DNA of 64,000 nt, taken from the NCBI GenBank assembly GCA_014904845.1, contig MU119317.1, forward strand, positions 1,972-65,971, written 5' to 3'. The position numbers were made by a program, and so were the translations under genes. Below the pieces are notes generated by a model. It made no database searches. It had not been told where the DNA came from and saw nothing but the letters and a program-made list of their open reading frames with translations. This document shows, in pieces, positions 22,271-33,795 of the stretch. This DNA comes from Acephala macrosclerotiorum. Taxonomy: Eukaryota > Ascomycota > Leotiomycetes > Helotiales > Mollisiaceae. Each line of letters begins with the position of its first letter. Position 1 is the stretch's first letter.

Positions 22271-24397
22271 ATGGCTGGGTCGCGCAGCCGCAATGCCTCT
22301 CCATTTCGAGGTCCTATAGAGGAGGATACAGGCGCAATAATATCTGTATGTGTATATCCATTGCTATTGTAAGGCAGGTACTGACTCGATAAAGGCCAGA
22401 GGTCTCGAAGCATTTGGGAGGAAAGTCACCACAACAGCAGGCCACCTGATGGGACCTTTAGCAGATCCTAGCTCGAGTACACATTACCAAAATGCAATGA
22501 GCGACCTGCATAAGCAGCTGCGAAGGCCAAACCTACAACGAAGCGTCTTCTCCTTTGCCAAAACGACTCCTACAGACCTAGTCCGATCGAAACTATCGAC
22601 CTCGGAGATACAATATCGTGCCTTGACATATCTACCCGATGAACTTCTGAAAAACATACCCGAAGATGAAAATGCCTACTCCCTATTCCAGGGCTTCCAA
22701 GCCACGATGCCAGATAGCAGTCCAGAGTCCAAACGCCATCGAAGAAAAGTTTCGAGAGGGAGAAAGCTCTTGGAAGATGAGAAGTCGGACTCTGGTGCTC
22801 CTCCTACAATGGCGAAACTCAAGAGGGAGCAGAATACCTTGAACCACCAGTTGGAGATGATGAGCATCAGGAAGAATATGGCTAGCAGTGAGATTCGAGA
22901 AATCGATAATAAGATAGCCAATCTCAATAGCATGCGGAGGATAGTGCTGGACCGGCTAGCTGGTCTAGAGCAGGAAGAGGCTTTGCTGGAGCATGATAGT
23001 TCGTTCAATGTCCCAAACTCTCAAAATACTTTACTAATATTTCCTAGTCCTGGATGTCGAGAACCGAATCGAAGATGCTCAAGAGCAGTTGGACGATGCA
23101 GAAGCTATGACGAAAACATTAAAAGCCGAGGACGACGAAGCTATCGAGGACCCAGCCATGGACGCATCTTTCATGTCCGAGTCGATATACGAGAAGTTGC
23201 CCTCAGCAAATACTACACCTACTCGACCTAAGCGTCCCCACAAGACTATTCGCCGAAGGTCGATGCCAATCTTACACGAGCATTTTGAACCTGGGTCAAT
23301 GATCCGAGAGCTGCATGCGCATCATGACACGGTCACCGCACTTGACTTCGATGTACCGTTCGGCACCATGGTCACCTCTGCTCTAGATGATACAGTTCGA
23401 GTATGGGACATGAATGCTGGAAGATGTATAGGCTTTCTAGAGGGTCACACAGCATCTGTGCGGACACTACAAGTTGAGGATAATATCGTTGCTACTGGGT
23501 CTATGGATGCGACGATTCGATTATGGGATCTGAGCAAGGCGCGCTACGACCCTCAGGGTAGCCGCAAAGATGATAACGAAGACGAAGACCCTCTGGCATT
23601 TGGAAACCCTGAGGACGGCGAACCTGACCCACCTGCTGGCAGCATGGCTGATTGTCCATTATTTACACTCGAAGCTCACGTGGATGAAGTCACAGCTTTA
23701 CATTTCAAGGGCGACACTCTCATTTCCGGATCAGCAGACAAGACATTACGGCAATGGGATCTGGAGAAAGGACGCTGTGTACAGACTCTTGACGTGATGT
23801 GGGCTGCGGCTCAAGCTTCTGCGACAATGGGGTCCAACGAAGGTGCATGGCGGCAGACCGGAAGGCTTCCGGATGCTTCGGCAGACTTCGTCGGAGCTTT
23901 GCAAGTTTTTGATGCAGCCCTGGCATGCGGTACAGCCGATGGCATGGTCCGACTCTGGGATCTGAGAAGTGGACAGGTTCATCGCAGTCTGGTTGGACAC
24001 ACAGGACCGGTCACATGTCTGCAGTTCGATGATGTGCATCTAGTGACTGGCAGCCTGGACCGTAGCATTCGCGTAAGTCATGCATTTCTACCCCCGCCTA
24101 CCCACGACTAACACTTCTTAGATCTGGGATCTCAGAACAGGTGCAATCTATGATGCCTACGCATATGATTCGCCAATTACGAGCATGATGTTCGACAACC
24201 GAAGAATTGTCTCAGCAGCAGGCGAAGACGTAGTAAAAGTGTACGATAAGACCGATGGCCGACACTGGGATTGTGGTTCCGGTGTCACTGCCGAAGAGGA
24301 CGGCAGACATCCTGCTATTGTAAAAAACGTTCGGATCAAAGATGGCTATCTTACCGAGGGGAGAAGGGATGGTATCGTGGGCATTTGGACATGTTGA
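22271..24397 (+). CDS. MDV1: Mitochondrial division protein 1 (WD40 adaptor for Fis1 and Dnm1)
   Basis: Exons 22271-22345, 22395-22998, 23048-24072 and 24122-24397 give 659 residues. The N-terminal part, including [20 protein letters not shown] and [16 protein letters not shown], corresponds to the helical region that binds Fis1 on the outer mitochondrial membrane. A coiled coil follows at about 165-250 ([20 protein letters not shown] onward) and mediates dimerisation. From about 317 to the end there is a WD40 propeller ([80 protein letters not shown]) that binds the dynamin Dnm1. The last intron sits inside the fifth of these repeats, and splicing restores it. Caf4 is the paralogue in yeast, and filamentous fungi usually have this single gene. 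Confidence 0.95.
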
Positions 24398-24915
24398 ATG
24401 GTCTGAAATTTTGGATCGGACATGTGTAGTCTTAGGACAAAAGCATGGGTGGGGCGTTCGGTTATTAGGAGGAGGGATGTCTAAATGAAAGAAACGGTGT
24501 TTGTAAATATATGTAAGATCTTACAACAAGATACCATCTGTATACATACAATGGTTTTGCGGCATGATGGTGTCTTCATTTTCAAGTATTCAGCACACAA
24601 AGACCAGCAGAGATACATCGTAAGTCCGGCTGTATGTCGTATAGTTTCCCCAGCATGGGCGTATTCGGCAGTCTCTGCGGGTCCTTGGGCGGCCGACTTC
24701 CAAGATTTGAATGCAAATTCAGACTTCCTCACCTGCAAGCGGCTCCTCAGGAAAAATTATACAGATCATCCCGGCCGGCGTCCGGAGTATTGATGTTAAG
24801 AAATTAATCCGACTCGATCTGATTGGTGCGCAAATTGTTCGAATTCCCCGCGTTCAAAATTGTCAACAAGGTTCGAATAGCGTCATGCTCGCGAAAAATA
24901 CCTAAGTTCTCATTT

Positions 24916-24922
24916 GGCTAAA
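24916..24922 (+). promoter_or_regulatory. Possible XlnR/Xyr1 site upstream of beta-galactosidase
   Basis: GGCTAAA matches the consensus bound by the xylanolytic activator XlnR/Xyr1, which controls lacA-type beta-galactosidases in Aspergillus. It lies about 450 bases before the ATG. A CCCCGC (GCGGGG on the other strand, CreA-type) near 25059-25064 lies between it and the start. Single short matches are weak evidence. Confidence 0.3.
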
Positions 24923-25291
24923 GGAGTGCAGCATCCTTAAGGTTTACGTGGCGTTAAGCTGGCAAGATATGGGTCATTCTTGTTCAAGCTGCAGCATCTC
25001 ATAACATTGCACCGAGCAAGGCCAGGCACACAATAAGCAAGGTTGATCATCACCTCCATACCCCGCCTTTCCCGCATACAGTTCGGTACCTCACCTCTGC
25101 TTCCCATCACACGTTTCTTTCGTACCTGAATTTATGGTTTACCGCCTGCCGGTCATGGTAAGGATTTTCGTGAGCTTCTCAATCTCCTCTCAAGTGACGG
25201 ACATCTGCCCCATAATTCCTTTCAATGGGAACATGCGTTTGAGAGGGGTAATTTACCCAAGGAGCTGGATATAGCCGCAAGTGGGCAGAAG

Positions 25292-25300
25292 TATATATAA
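25292..25300 (+). promoter_or_regulatory. TATA box of the beta-galactosidase gene
   Basis: TATATATAA lies about 71-79 bases before the ATG at 25371. That suits a fungal TATA element with transcription starting some 30-50 bases downstream. Confidence 0.55.
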
Positions 25301-25370
25301 TGAAGTTCCCTTGTACATTTTTGTTTTGATTTGTTTCGTGTTGGAAGGGAAATCTTCGAATTCGTCCAAA

Positions 25371-28300
25371 ATGAGGTTCCTACGCGCTCTCGCAGCTACT
25401 GCCTTTGCGGTGCAGGCTGCTGCTCTAGCTATCGGAGGAAAGCAGATGCACGTTGAACGAGAAAGTGACGGACTTCAGAATATCGTGTGTCCCATTTACA
25501 ATTTCCCAAGATACCTCGAGCCTCTTCTAACGCCACATAGGTGACCTACGACGAGCATTCGCTTCTAGTCTATGGAGAACGCGTCTTTGTCTTCAGCGGA
25601 GAGTTCCATCCATATAGACTACCAGTTCCTGATCTCTGGCTCGATGTCTTCCAGAAGGTCAAGGCATTAGGATTCAACGCCGTATCTTTCTACGTGCATT
25701 GGGCATTGCTGGAAGGTGAACCTGGAAAATATCTCGCAGATGGCATATTTGCGTTTGAGCCTTTCTTTGCTGCGGCCCAAGAGGCAGGAATCTATCTTAT
25801 TGCTCGTCCTGGTCCTGTAAGCCGGATCATTCCGTACGAAGCTTTGCTCTAATATGATCAACAGTACATCAATGCGGAGTCAAGCGGAGGTGGCTTCCCA
25901 GGATGGCTTCAACGGGTCAAAGGACAGCTTCGAACTCGAGCACCGGATTACCTCGCTGCCACCGATAACTACGTGGCAAACATCGGTGCTACCATAGCCA
26001 AGGCACAGATTACGAACGGAGGCCCAGTCATCCTCGTTCAGCCAGAGAACGAATACTCAGGAAGCGAGGGTCCAGTCACTGGAGGCTTTCCCGATCCGGT
26101 CTACTTCGCCTATGTCAAGAAGCAACTTCGAGATGCCGGTATTATTGTTCCATTCATCAACAATGACGCATGTAAGTTTTACTATTCTTAACTCAATTCG
26201 TGAGGTTGCTGACAATGTACTAGGGGCTCAAGGACTTTTTGCACCTGGTGAGGTCGTCAATGGGACGACAGAAGGTGATATGGATATCTATGGCCATGAC
26301 TCGTATCCTCTGGGATTCGACTGTGCGAATCCGTATACTTGGCCTGCTGGAGATCTTCCTACATATTTCCACGACGCTCATGAGGAGCAAAGCCCTTCCA
26401 CGTTTTACTCCTTGAACGAGTTCCAGGTAAGCAGAAACGACACATGTGAGTATCTCACTTGCTGACAGTACTTCAGGGTGGTTCCTTCGATCCTTGGGGC
26501 GGTCTCGGATTCGACAAATGCGCAGTCCTTCTCAACATGGAATTCGAGCGAGTCTTCTACAAGAACGACTTCGCCGCTGGAGCTGCCCTTCTCAACCTCT
26601 ACATGATCTTCGGCGGCACGAACTGGGGTAATCTTGGGCACTCCGGAGGCTATACTTCCTACGATTATGGGTCTCCCATTACTGAAAACCGGGAATTGCA
26701 TAGAGAGAAGTTCAGCGAGCTGAAGTTGGAAGGAAATTTCCTCAAAGTTTCGCCTGCTTATCTCACTGCTTCAGTCGGGACGGGTGGGAATGGTGCTTAT
26801 ACAAGCACTACCAGCCTGTTCACGACTCCTCTTTTCGGAAATGGCTCTGCAACGAACTTCTACATTGTTAGACATTCGGATTACCAGACGCTAGCAGCAG
26901 CATCTTACAAACTGAATGTGGCTACGAGCAAGGGAAACGTCTCGATTCCCCAGCTAGGAGGCAGCTTGACATTGAGCGGCCGAGACTCTAAGTGTAAGCA
27001 TCAATCACCCAAGCCATTAGGAACAATTTCAAGTTTGAACGGTGCTGACCTTTTCAGGGCATGTAACCGACTATGATCTTGGAGGGACCAATCTGCTTTA
27101 CTCTTCAGCTGAGATCTTCACCTGGAAGAAGTTTGATGACAAGACAGTACTTGTAGTCTACGGTGGACCTGGAGAGCAGCACGAACTTGCTGTTGTCTCA
27201 ACGAGCTCAGCTGAGACTGTTGAGGGTGATGCAGTTACTACCCAGTGCACGAATGGGACTGCGATTCTCAACTGGCAGACTTCTACTACTCGCCGAGTCG
27301 TTCAAGTCGGCACTCTCTTCGTTTACCTCTTAGATCGTAATACTGCATATAACTACTGGGTGCCAGACTTCGCGCGTACGGATGAATGGGGGGTATAGTA
27401 AGTGTTCCAGTCCTGGAGGGAGATTTGAAACTGACAAATGCTTAGCACTTCTAACCTTGGCAATACCACCTCTGTGATTGTTGAAGCAGGCTACCTTGTC
27501 CGATCTGTGTATATCGAGGGCTCAGCACTCCACATCGATGGAGATATCAATGCTACAGTTCCCATCAAAGTCATCGGAGCACCCGCTAGCACGACAGATC
27601 TTCACTTTAACAGCTTGAAGTTATCCTTCACCACCGACCCAGTCACAGGAGAATGGTCTTCAACTCTCCCATACACAGCACCAACAATCAACCTCCCCGA
27701 CCTCTCAACCCTAGATTGGAAATGCGTCGACAATCTCCCCGAGATCTCCTCCTCTTACGACGATTCAGCCTGGACCAATGCCGACCACACAACATCCAAC
27801 AACTCCGTCTACGAACTCCAAACCCCAACTTCCCTGTTCGGCTCCGACTACGGCTACCACGCCGGCGTCCTCATCTACCGCGGACACTTCACCGCCACCG
27901 GCTCCGAAACGACCCTCAAAATCCTCACCCAAGGCGGAAGCGCCTTCGGTTCCTCCGTCTGGTTGAACTCTACTTACATCGGTTCATGGCCCGGCATCGA
28001 CGCTTCCAGTGCTTGGAACAGCACTTACACACTGCCCAACCTCGTGTCTGGGAAGAATTACGTCTTTACTGTTTTAGTCGATAACAACGGACTAGACGAG
28101 AACTGGGTCGTGGGATTAGATGATATGAAAGACCCCCGTGGAATCCTAAACTATTCCCTCGACGGCCATGCTCAGTCTGACATCACCTGGAAACTAACCG
28201 GAAACTTGGGAGGAGAACAATATATCGATAAAGTTCGCGGTCCTCTAAACGAAGGAGGGCTGTATGCTGAGAGACAGGGATGGACACAGCCTTATCCTCC

Positions 28301-28768
28301 GAATGATAATTGGGTTTCTGGATCTCCGGAGCAGGGTATTAGTACAGCTGGTGTTGCGTTCTATCAGGCGGATTTCGAGCTCGATTTGCCGGATAACTAT
28401 GACATACCGATTACTTTCAATTTTGGAAATACGACGATTAATGGGGCGACGGCGGATTATAGGGCTCAGCTTTGGGTTAACGGGTATCAGTTTGGCAAGT
28501 ATACTAACAATATTGGACCTCAGACTGCGTTCCCTGTTCCGGAAGGTAAGTCGACTATACTCAGAGTACAGGATGAAAGCTGATCTGAGCAGGCATTCTC
28601 GACTACCATGGCCAAAATTGGCTTGCTATTGAGCTCTGGGCCCAATCTGCAAGTGGTGCCTGTCTGACAAACTTCAGTTTAGGTACTGGCACTGTGGCAT
28701 GGACTTCCAAGCCCAGGCCATCTCTATCACCAAGGCCAAGTTATAGCGAGAGAATGGGTGTATACTAG
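25371..28768 (+). CDS. lacA: Secreted beta-galactosidase, glycoside hydrolase family 35
   Basis: Eight exons: 25371-25484, 25541-25816, 25865-26171, 26224-26426, 26477-26993, 27058-27397, 27446-28545 and 28593-28768. All seven introns are GT..AG, and the spliced frame gives 1010 residues, near the roughly 1005 of Aspergillus and Penicillium enzymes. [20 protein letters not shown] is a signal peptide. The catalytic domain has [23 protein letters not shown] with the acid/base Glu at about residue 193, and [15 protein letters not shown] with the nucleophile Glu at about 298. [11 protein letters not shown] follows. The C-terminal half supplies the beta-sandwich and jelly-roll domains ending [17 protein letters not shown]. 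It removes terminal beta-galactosyl residues from plant polysaccharides such as pectin galactan and xyloglucan, and from lactose, outside the cell. All key residues are present. Confidence 0.96.
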
Positions 28769-28842
28769 CCAAATATGGCGTTTTTCTCTTCAAATGGGTA
28801 TTCTTATTGCACAGATCTACAAAACTCGTACATACTCGTCTT

Positions 28843-30138
28843 CTATGCATGACGGAAGATAATAGTGGCGATGATCGTAACTATCGCTGCTCCTGTAGCA
28901 GCACCTTCTAAAGCAATCACTGTAATATCCTGCTTCCGCATTTGGATGATTTTGTCGCTGAATAAATCCTGAAATGCAGCCGTCCAAGATTTCTGATGCT
29001 CTCTTAGCTTCATCAATGCTGTAGGGACGTGCATCTCGGCAGTATCGAGGGATGCCTCTTCTTCATGCAGAGGTTCTTCACTCTCCGCTTTGATACAAGC
29101 AACAACGGCATCGACCGCAGGCTCTAAAGCCTTCTCCCCGCTGTCTGCCTCCTCTTGCAGCTCTTCAATACCAGCAGCCACAACAGCATCCAGGGGCACA
29201 GGCTCAACCTCCTGCTTGCCCTCATGTCTCATCATCGCCGCCTCTTTCTCCTTCTCCAACGCCTCTCTAACCTTCTCCTCAAACCCGTGCACCAACCTCC
29301 TCCGTCTCCAAGGCTCAAAGCCTAACTGGAACACCAAGAAAAGCAGAACATTGACACCCATTAGCCCCCAAGTTCCCCACGTACTCATCCTCCTTATCTT
29401 ATCACTCCAAATCTGTTCCTCATGATACCGGCTCAAAATACTGCTACTTAACGTAGTTGCCGAATGCTCCGCCTCCCTCTCCGCATCCGCCAACTTCGTA
29501 GCCGCTTCCTGCACTGCTTGCTCATTACTATGATCCATCCTATACAACGAAGTAAACCTCTCCAAATCGCTCGGCGTCCAACTATCCTTCCTCGCAAGCA
29601 ACGTAGTCACCTCCCTCTGTGTAGAAGCTCTGTCTGCAACCGTAGTCTTGTACGCGAGACGAGAAGAACGAACCAGTTCTTGGGCATCTGAGACTCGTTT
29701 TTCGAGATGCGTGATGCGCTCTTTTAGGGCTTCGATGCCGGAGTACCCCGTTAGGTCGTTGATGCGTTGCGAGGCGACGAAGATGTTGCCTTGCATGTGG
29801 TCCATGAGTTTGGAGAAGCGTTTTGTGATTGCGAGGCGGCGGCCTTCCTCTGCGGAGGGAAGCGAGGAGGAAAGCTCATCGGATACGCCATTGGAATATG
29901 GTTCTTCTTGTTTCGGGGAAGGAGGGACATCTTTCGATGGTGGCGGAGGTGTACTGCTTGAGGGAGGAGGATTGGGAGAATCAGCGCTGAAAAGCCGTCG
30001 TTGGGTTCGAATTCTACATTGTAGACAGATGGAAGGTCGAAATGAAGGTCGGTCTGCGATTCGAATCGCTCTTTTTGCCGATGTACTGGCAATTGAGTCG
30101 AAGAAGAGCCTTGGAGCAAACCGAGCTATGGGCTGCAT
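28843..30138 (-). CDS. SHE9: Mitochondrial inner-membrane protein She9/Mdm33
   Basis: A single exon of 431 residues from the ATG at 30138. An open frame extends 55 codons upstream, but MQPIARFAPRLFF gives an Arg-rich, acid-free mitochondrial presequence, so I chose this start. A Pro/Ser-rich stretch follows. The conserved She9 domain begins near KRFSKLMDHMQGNIFVASQR and continues through coiled coil (EALKERITHLEKRVSDAQEL, SRLAYKTTVADRASTQREV). A membrane segment WGLMGVNVLLFLVFQLGFEP comes next, followed by RRRRLVHGFEEKV, and a second hydrophobic segment closes the protein. She9/Mdm33 shapes the inner mitochondrial membrane, and excess or loss alters mitochondrial morphology in yeast. It is divergent from the PYP1-like gene. 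Confidence 0.93.
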   Translation of the reverse strand: MQPIARFAPRLFFDSIASTSAKRAIRIADRPSFRPSICLQCRIRTQRRLFSADSPNPPPSSSTPPPPSKDVPPSPKQEEPYSNGVSDELSSSLPSAEEGRRLAITKRFSKLMDHMQGNIFVASQRINDLTGYSGIEALKERITHLEKRVSDAQELVRSSRLAYKTTVADRASTQREVTTLLARKDSWTPSDLERFTSLYRMDHSNEQAVQEAATKLADAEREAEHSATTLSSSILSRYHEEQIWSDKIRRMSTWGTWGLMGVNVLLFLVFQLGFEPWRRRRLVHGFEEKVREALEKEKEAAMMRHEGKQEVEPVPLDAVVAAGIEELQEEADSGEKALEPAVDAVVACIKAESEEPLHEEEASLDTAEMHVPTALMKLREHQKSWTAAFQDLFSDKIIQMRKQDITVIALEGAATGAAIVTIIATIIFRHA

Positions 30139-30551
30139 GGCCGCCCTCCTTCGAAGTGTTGTAGTCGGGTTGTGCTTGTGAGGTTGATCTTGAGCTTCTT
30201 TTTCGAGGTTAAAGCTATGTCCCGACGCGGGCCAAGTCCGCTCACCGCTTTTGCAAGGGTGGGGCTGGCAGATTTCAAGAGCTGACCCCTCCATCATTCT
30301 CAACGGACTCTTAGATTTTTTACTTGTACATAGAATTCTTCTTGTTCCTTTTTGTATTGTCTACAGAACCCTTAGATCAGATACCTGTAGCATTTCCCTT
30401 TGATGGTTGGTTGAATAGAGGTCAGTCAAACCTGCTTGGCGGGCATCTTCGACACTGAGTCGCGAACACCGACTTTCACATATCCTCCAGGAATACTTAA
30501 TGAATAGCTAACATATACATAGATATTTTCTCTACCTTATAATTGCCCAGC
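30139..30551. other. Divergent promoter region of SHE9 and the PYP1-like gene
   Basis: This 413-base space separates two divergent starts. No coding sequence is supported and no specific binding site is recognised. Confidence 0.45.
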
Positions 30552-31418
30552 ATGGCCGTCTCCACATTGCCTGCGATGAAAACCAACCCGAAGTACATCT
30601 TCTTCACCGACTTCGACGGGACGATCACCCAGAAAGACTCCAATGATTATATGACCGACAATTTGGGTTATGGACAGATCAAGCGGAAGCAAGGCAACAA
30701 AGATGTCCTCGATGGGAAAATGACCTTCCGTGACTCGTTCCGAGAGATGCTCGACTCAGTCAAGACTCCTTTCGACCAATGCATAAAGATCCTACAAGAT
30801 GCCATCAAGCTTGATCCATATTTCAAGGAGTTTTATGAATATGCTCGAGAGAACAATATCCCCGTTGTTGTGCTCAGCGGAGGCATGACACCAATTGTGA
30901 GAGGACTCTTGGTTCATCTGCTTGGCGAGGAGCATGGAAATGAGATGCAAATTGTCAGTAATGACGTTGGACCAAGAGACGGAAAGAGCATAAACGAGGA
31001 AGGAGGCTGGCAGATTGTCTACCACGATGACACTCATTTCGGACATGATAAGTCATTGGAGATTAGACCTTATGCCAATCTCCCTGCGGACCAGAGGCCG
31101 ACCATGTTTTATGCCGGCGATGGAGTATCAGATTTCTCGGCTGCGTCAGAAACCGATCTCCTTTTTGCAAAGAAGGGACATGGTACGTTTGTGCGATATT
31201 GCGCTGTATACGGTCTGCTGACAAGAATAGATCTCATTACCTACTGTCTAAGAGATGGTACTCCGTTTACCGTCTTCGAGGACTGGTCATCTATTCTGGC
31301 TACTGTTAAGGACATTGTAGCTGGCAAAACAACTGTGCAAGAAGTCTCGGCTGCTGGTGCCAAGGAAGCAAAGGCAAATGGAATGGCAAATGGGATGGCA
31401 AATGGAAAGGCAAAATAG
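30552..31418 (+). CDS. PYP1: HAD-family phosphatase similar to yeast Pyp1 (YNL010W)
   Basis: Exons 30552-31182 and 31231-31418 give 272 residues. The start MAVSTLPAMKTNPKYIFFTD leads directly into the HAD motif I DFDGTITQKDS, with two aspartates for the phospho-aspartyl mechanism. Motif II is VVVLSGGMTP, and motif IV is FYAGDGVSDFSAASETDLLF. The end CLRDGTPFTVFEDWSSI is typical of the group. Yeast Pyp1 hydrolyses polyol phosphates, and relatives are often annotated as phosphoserine or diketo-methylthiopentane phosphatases, so the substrate is uncertain. The 48-nt intron has no stop in frame, so an unspliced message would add 16 residues. The tail carries a short MANG repeat (GMANGMANGKAK). 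Confidence 0.87.
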   Translation: MAVSTLPAMKTNPKYIFFTDFDGTITQKDSNDYMTDNLGYGQIKRKQGNKDVLDGKMTFRDSFREMLDSVKTPFDQCIKILQDAIKLDPYFKEFYEYARENNIPVVVLSGGMTPIVRGLLVHLLGEEHGNEMQIVSNDVGPRDGKSINEEGGWQIVYHDDTHFGHDKSLEIRPYANLPADQRPTMFYAGDGVSDFSAASETDLLFAKKGHGTFVRYCAVYGLLTRIDLITYCLRDGTPFTVFEDWSSILATVKDIVAGKTTVQEVSAAGAKEAKANGMANGMANGKAK

Positions 31419-32506
31419 ATTTTTTTCGTTTGGTTTTGATCATTCATAGACGATAGAACACTTGATAGACCATTAGAAAGTCCAAACCCTGCGTTAGACA
31501 TTTTTCTTCAACCACATTGCGAGATACGATGGTAGATTAATCGAGGACAACTTGTCACGGCACCAACAATCTTCAATATTATCTGGAGGCTCCGAGTTGA
31601 CACTTATCCCATCGAATGTCTCATTCCACCTAGGGCTTTCTGCTGGGTAAACAACGTAGTGAATTTGAACCAGACTTCCGTGTCAAATTCAACATCCACT
31701 CTCTCGACCAGGTGAGCCGCTATAGGCATAGTACGATTAATAGAACCTAACGTTCAGTCGAACGTTACTACGGCCTGTGGCTCCGACTCCGACATTGGCC
31801 TGAGACCAAGCAATAAAGTGCGCCAAAATCCGAGCCAAATATGGACACCTGATTGAAACAATATTTACGTTCAATCCCAAACTCCACATCCTCGTCGCCG
31901 CATTATCTTAAGTGCACATATGCTTTTGCTTCTTGGTCAATCTTGCGAGAATACTTTCTCACAAGATAGACTTCTGAACTTGCAAGCAGAATTAAGTATC
32001 ATGTATTTGCCCGTGGTCTGATGAAGCTAGAGATCATTTTCAGCTCGTGAAATATTCTTCACATAAGAACTTTGCCACAAGTTGAAGTTACGGCGAGCTT
32101 TAACTCGACTACCAAATACTTTTTGGGAGACAAGAGAGCAAGGAGAGAATGAAAAGGGAAAGCACTCCCACAGCTCCGATGTCATCAGGTGATGTGAAAT
32201 TCGGAGGAGGGAATGCCGCAAATAGAATCTTGTACAAAGAATGAATAATGAATACTACAAGAAGGCTGCAACATTTTGCTTCAAGATGACGAATTCTTTC
32301 AAAATTTGAACGTTGTTGTCGGCTTCCATACATCCTTGAAGGCGAAGAGGCTCAAGCTCCCTTCCGGCTTCTTTTCTGCGCCAAATCCAAGCTCCGACCA
32401 ATCAAATCGCTTCCGTTTCAACATCGTTTTCCCGAACAAACCTCAAATTCCTCAGCTCACAACTCGACCATCAACCTCAATTGACCACAACACTCCTCTC
32501 CCAACG
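31419..32506. other. Intergenic region and Rieske promoter
   Basis: About 1.1 kb lies between the PYP1-like gene and the Rieske start. No frame resembles a protein family. The segment 32400-32506 is CT/CA-rich, consistent with the Rieske leader. An in-frame extension upstream of 32507 exists but has no ATG in good context. Confidence 0.45.
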
Positions 32507-33423
32507 ATGGCCTCCCTCGCACACACCTCGCGCACGCTGCTGCGGTCCCTACCCCGGAGCTCGATGCCTGTCCTCGCCCTCTCCACCTCCGCAGCGAAAC
32601 TCGATGTTACTGGTAGCTCGTTCGATTCGCCTTTCAAGGGCGTTGGCAACTCCAAGACCGATAAGATCCCGGATTTCAGTCATTATAGGAGCAGTGCTGG
32701 TAGTAACAAGAATTTGCTGTTCCAGTACTTTATGGTTGGAACGATGGGAGCGTTGACGGCTGCTGGTGCGAAGGCGACTGTGCAAGGTATGTGGCTGATT
32801 GGTCTCAATGGCCTCGGAAGAGATGGGAACGGAAGGACGAGATTTTTAATGGGCGAGGGGGCTCAATTGGGATCATGGACTGATTTTCTGTTCTCCTACA
32901 GATTTCCTCGTCAATATGTCTGCTTCCGCGGATGTTTTGGCTATGGCCAAGGTCGAGGTCGACCTCTCAACTATCCCAGAGGGCAAGAACGTACGATACA
33001 CATCTCAATTGTGAAGGACCGGGAAACTGATGAGAATAGGTCATCATTAAATGGCGAGGAAAGCCAGTCTTCATCCGCCACCGAACCGCAGATGAGATCA
33101 AAGAGGCTGAGAGCGTTAAGGTCGAGACATTGCGGGACCCTCAAACTGATGCGGAACGTGTCAAGAAGCCTGAATGGCTGATCATGGTTGGTGAGTTATT
33201 TCGACATGAATTGTTGGTCTGGTAGCTGACTGGAAATACAGGTGTATGCACACATCTTGGATGCGTTCCTATTGGCGAAGCTGGTGACTACGGAGGATGG
33301 TTCTGCCCTTGCCACGGTTCTCACTACGATATCTCTGGACGCGTACGAAGAGGTCCAGCTCCATTGAACCTCGAAATTCCCGCATACGAGTTCCCCGAGG
33401 ACAATGCGTTGGTTATTGGTTAA
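32507..33423 (+). CDS. RIP1: Ubiquinol-cytochrome c reductase iron-sulfur (Rieske) subunit
   Basis: Exons 32507-32786, 32902-32990, 33040-33190 and 33242-33423 give 233 residues. [19 protein letters not shown] is a mitochondrial presequence. The membrane anchor is [20 protein letters not shown], followed by the hinge [20 protein letters not shown]. The cluster-binding loops are CTHLGCVP and CPCHGSHYD, which supply the two Cys and two His ligands of the 2Fe-2S centre plus the disulphide pair. [19 protein letters not shown] ends the fold. The protein passes electrons from ubiquinol to cytochrome c1 in complex III of the inner mitochondrial membrane. The introns are 115, 49 and 51 nt, all GT..AG. 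Length and ligands are complete. Confidence 0.97.
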
Positions 33424-33795
33424 TGGAGTTGTGTATATGGTGAGAGGTTTTGTTTGTTAAAGGGAGAGGATAGATGCGGCGGGAGCGGCTCTGTAGAAGG
33501 CGAAGCCGATGCCAATATGTACAAAAGATCATCGAAATGCATTGCCAAAGACATCCATTTTACTACGTAATGGTTCATAGAGCGGATACGAGATGAGCTA
33601 TCGTATGATTTCGGATCCCTCTTCGCTATACTCAGAGGCTACGAAAGCTAAGTCAATAACAAGAAGCAAAGTGACAAATGAAGGCTATTTTCCTTTCAGA
33701 CTTCGACTAGTCTAACAGGAAATGCACGATGCCATTGAGACCATGCTTTACAAATCTAGTCCATTATTTTACAAGCATTAGCTCGATGTATCTCA
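33424..33795. other. Convergent 3' region between Rieske and CCT1
   Basis: This 372-base gap between two converging genes carries no supported coding sequence. It must hold both transcript ends. Confidence 0.45.

Larger units (their letters stand above)
24398..25370. other. Intergenic region carrying the beta-galactosidase promoter
   Basis: Nearly 1 kb lies between MDV1 and the beta-galactosidase start. No gene is seen. Possible regulatory motifs (GGCTAAA, CCCCGC and a TATA box) are listed separately. Confidence 0.5.
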
